A DNA stretch of 5,653 nucleotides from an uncultured Collinsella sp. (GTDB taxonomy: Bacteria > Actinomycetota > Coriobacteriia > Coriobacteriales > Coriobacteriaceae). The notes below the pieces were generated by a model. The model made no database searches, was not told where the DNA came from, and saw only the letters and a program-made list of their open reading frames with translations. Shown in pieces: positions 5,630-5,653 of the stretch. Made by a program: the position numbers and the translations under genes. The DNA lies in NCBI GenBank assembly GCA_947003675.1, contig CAMQPJ010000096.1, positions 1 to 5,653 of the forward strand, in the 5' to 3' direction. Positions within the stretch are counted from its first letter, which is position 1. Every line of letters starts with the position of its first letter.

Positions 5630-5653
5630 CAGTCAAGTTAACCTTAGGGTCGG

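Overview
The window is a GC-rich, densely coding bacterial segment that looks like a gut Coriobacteriia (Collinsella-like) chromosome. The assignment rests on codon use, on recognising the proteins by eye and on the sucrose-PTS gene content; no search was run. There are five genes: three recognisable enzymes or transporters, one diverged PLP-fold protein and one small regulator. No tRNA, rRNA, CRISPR array or transposase is visible.

Layout. (1) 1-507: C-terminal part of a sucrose-type PTS EIIBC permease, its 5' end outside the window. (2) 614-2146: sucrose-6-phosphate hydrolase (GH32). Together these import and phosphorylate sucrose, then split sucrose-6-phosphate into glucose-6-phosphate and fructose. 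The unit ends at a strong intrinsic terminator with a perfect 13-bp stem (2185-2220). (3) 2243-3235: a short member of the Cys/Met-metabolism PLP enzyme fold. The pyridine-binding Asp is kept, but the position of the Schiff-base lysine is an arginine, so it may be a pseudoenzyme. (4) 3369-3713, minus strand: a stand-alone ModE-type winged-helix regulator, convergent with (3) and divergent from (5). (5) 3907-5418: IMP dehydrogenase (guaB), the committed step of guanine nucleotide synthesis. Its length and catalytic residue numbering match the Tritrichomonas foetus enzyme rather than ordinary bacterial GuaB.

The gaps are rich in structure. An AT-rich 75-bp palindrome lies between the convergent genes (3254-3328). 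Two tandem 14-bp dyads lie at the probable guaB transcription start (3829-3856). A 106-bp imperfect long hairpin begins at the last base of the guaB stop codon (5418-5523). An 18-nt stretch in the scrA-scrB gap is exactly complementary to the terminator that follows scrB. None of the long antisense reading frames looks real.

The best leads are the lysine-less PLP-fold protein, the protist-like IMP dehydrogenase and the uncharacterised structured intergenic elements. I found no convincing multi-gene novel system.
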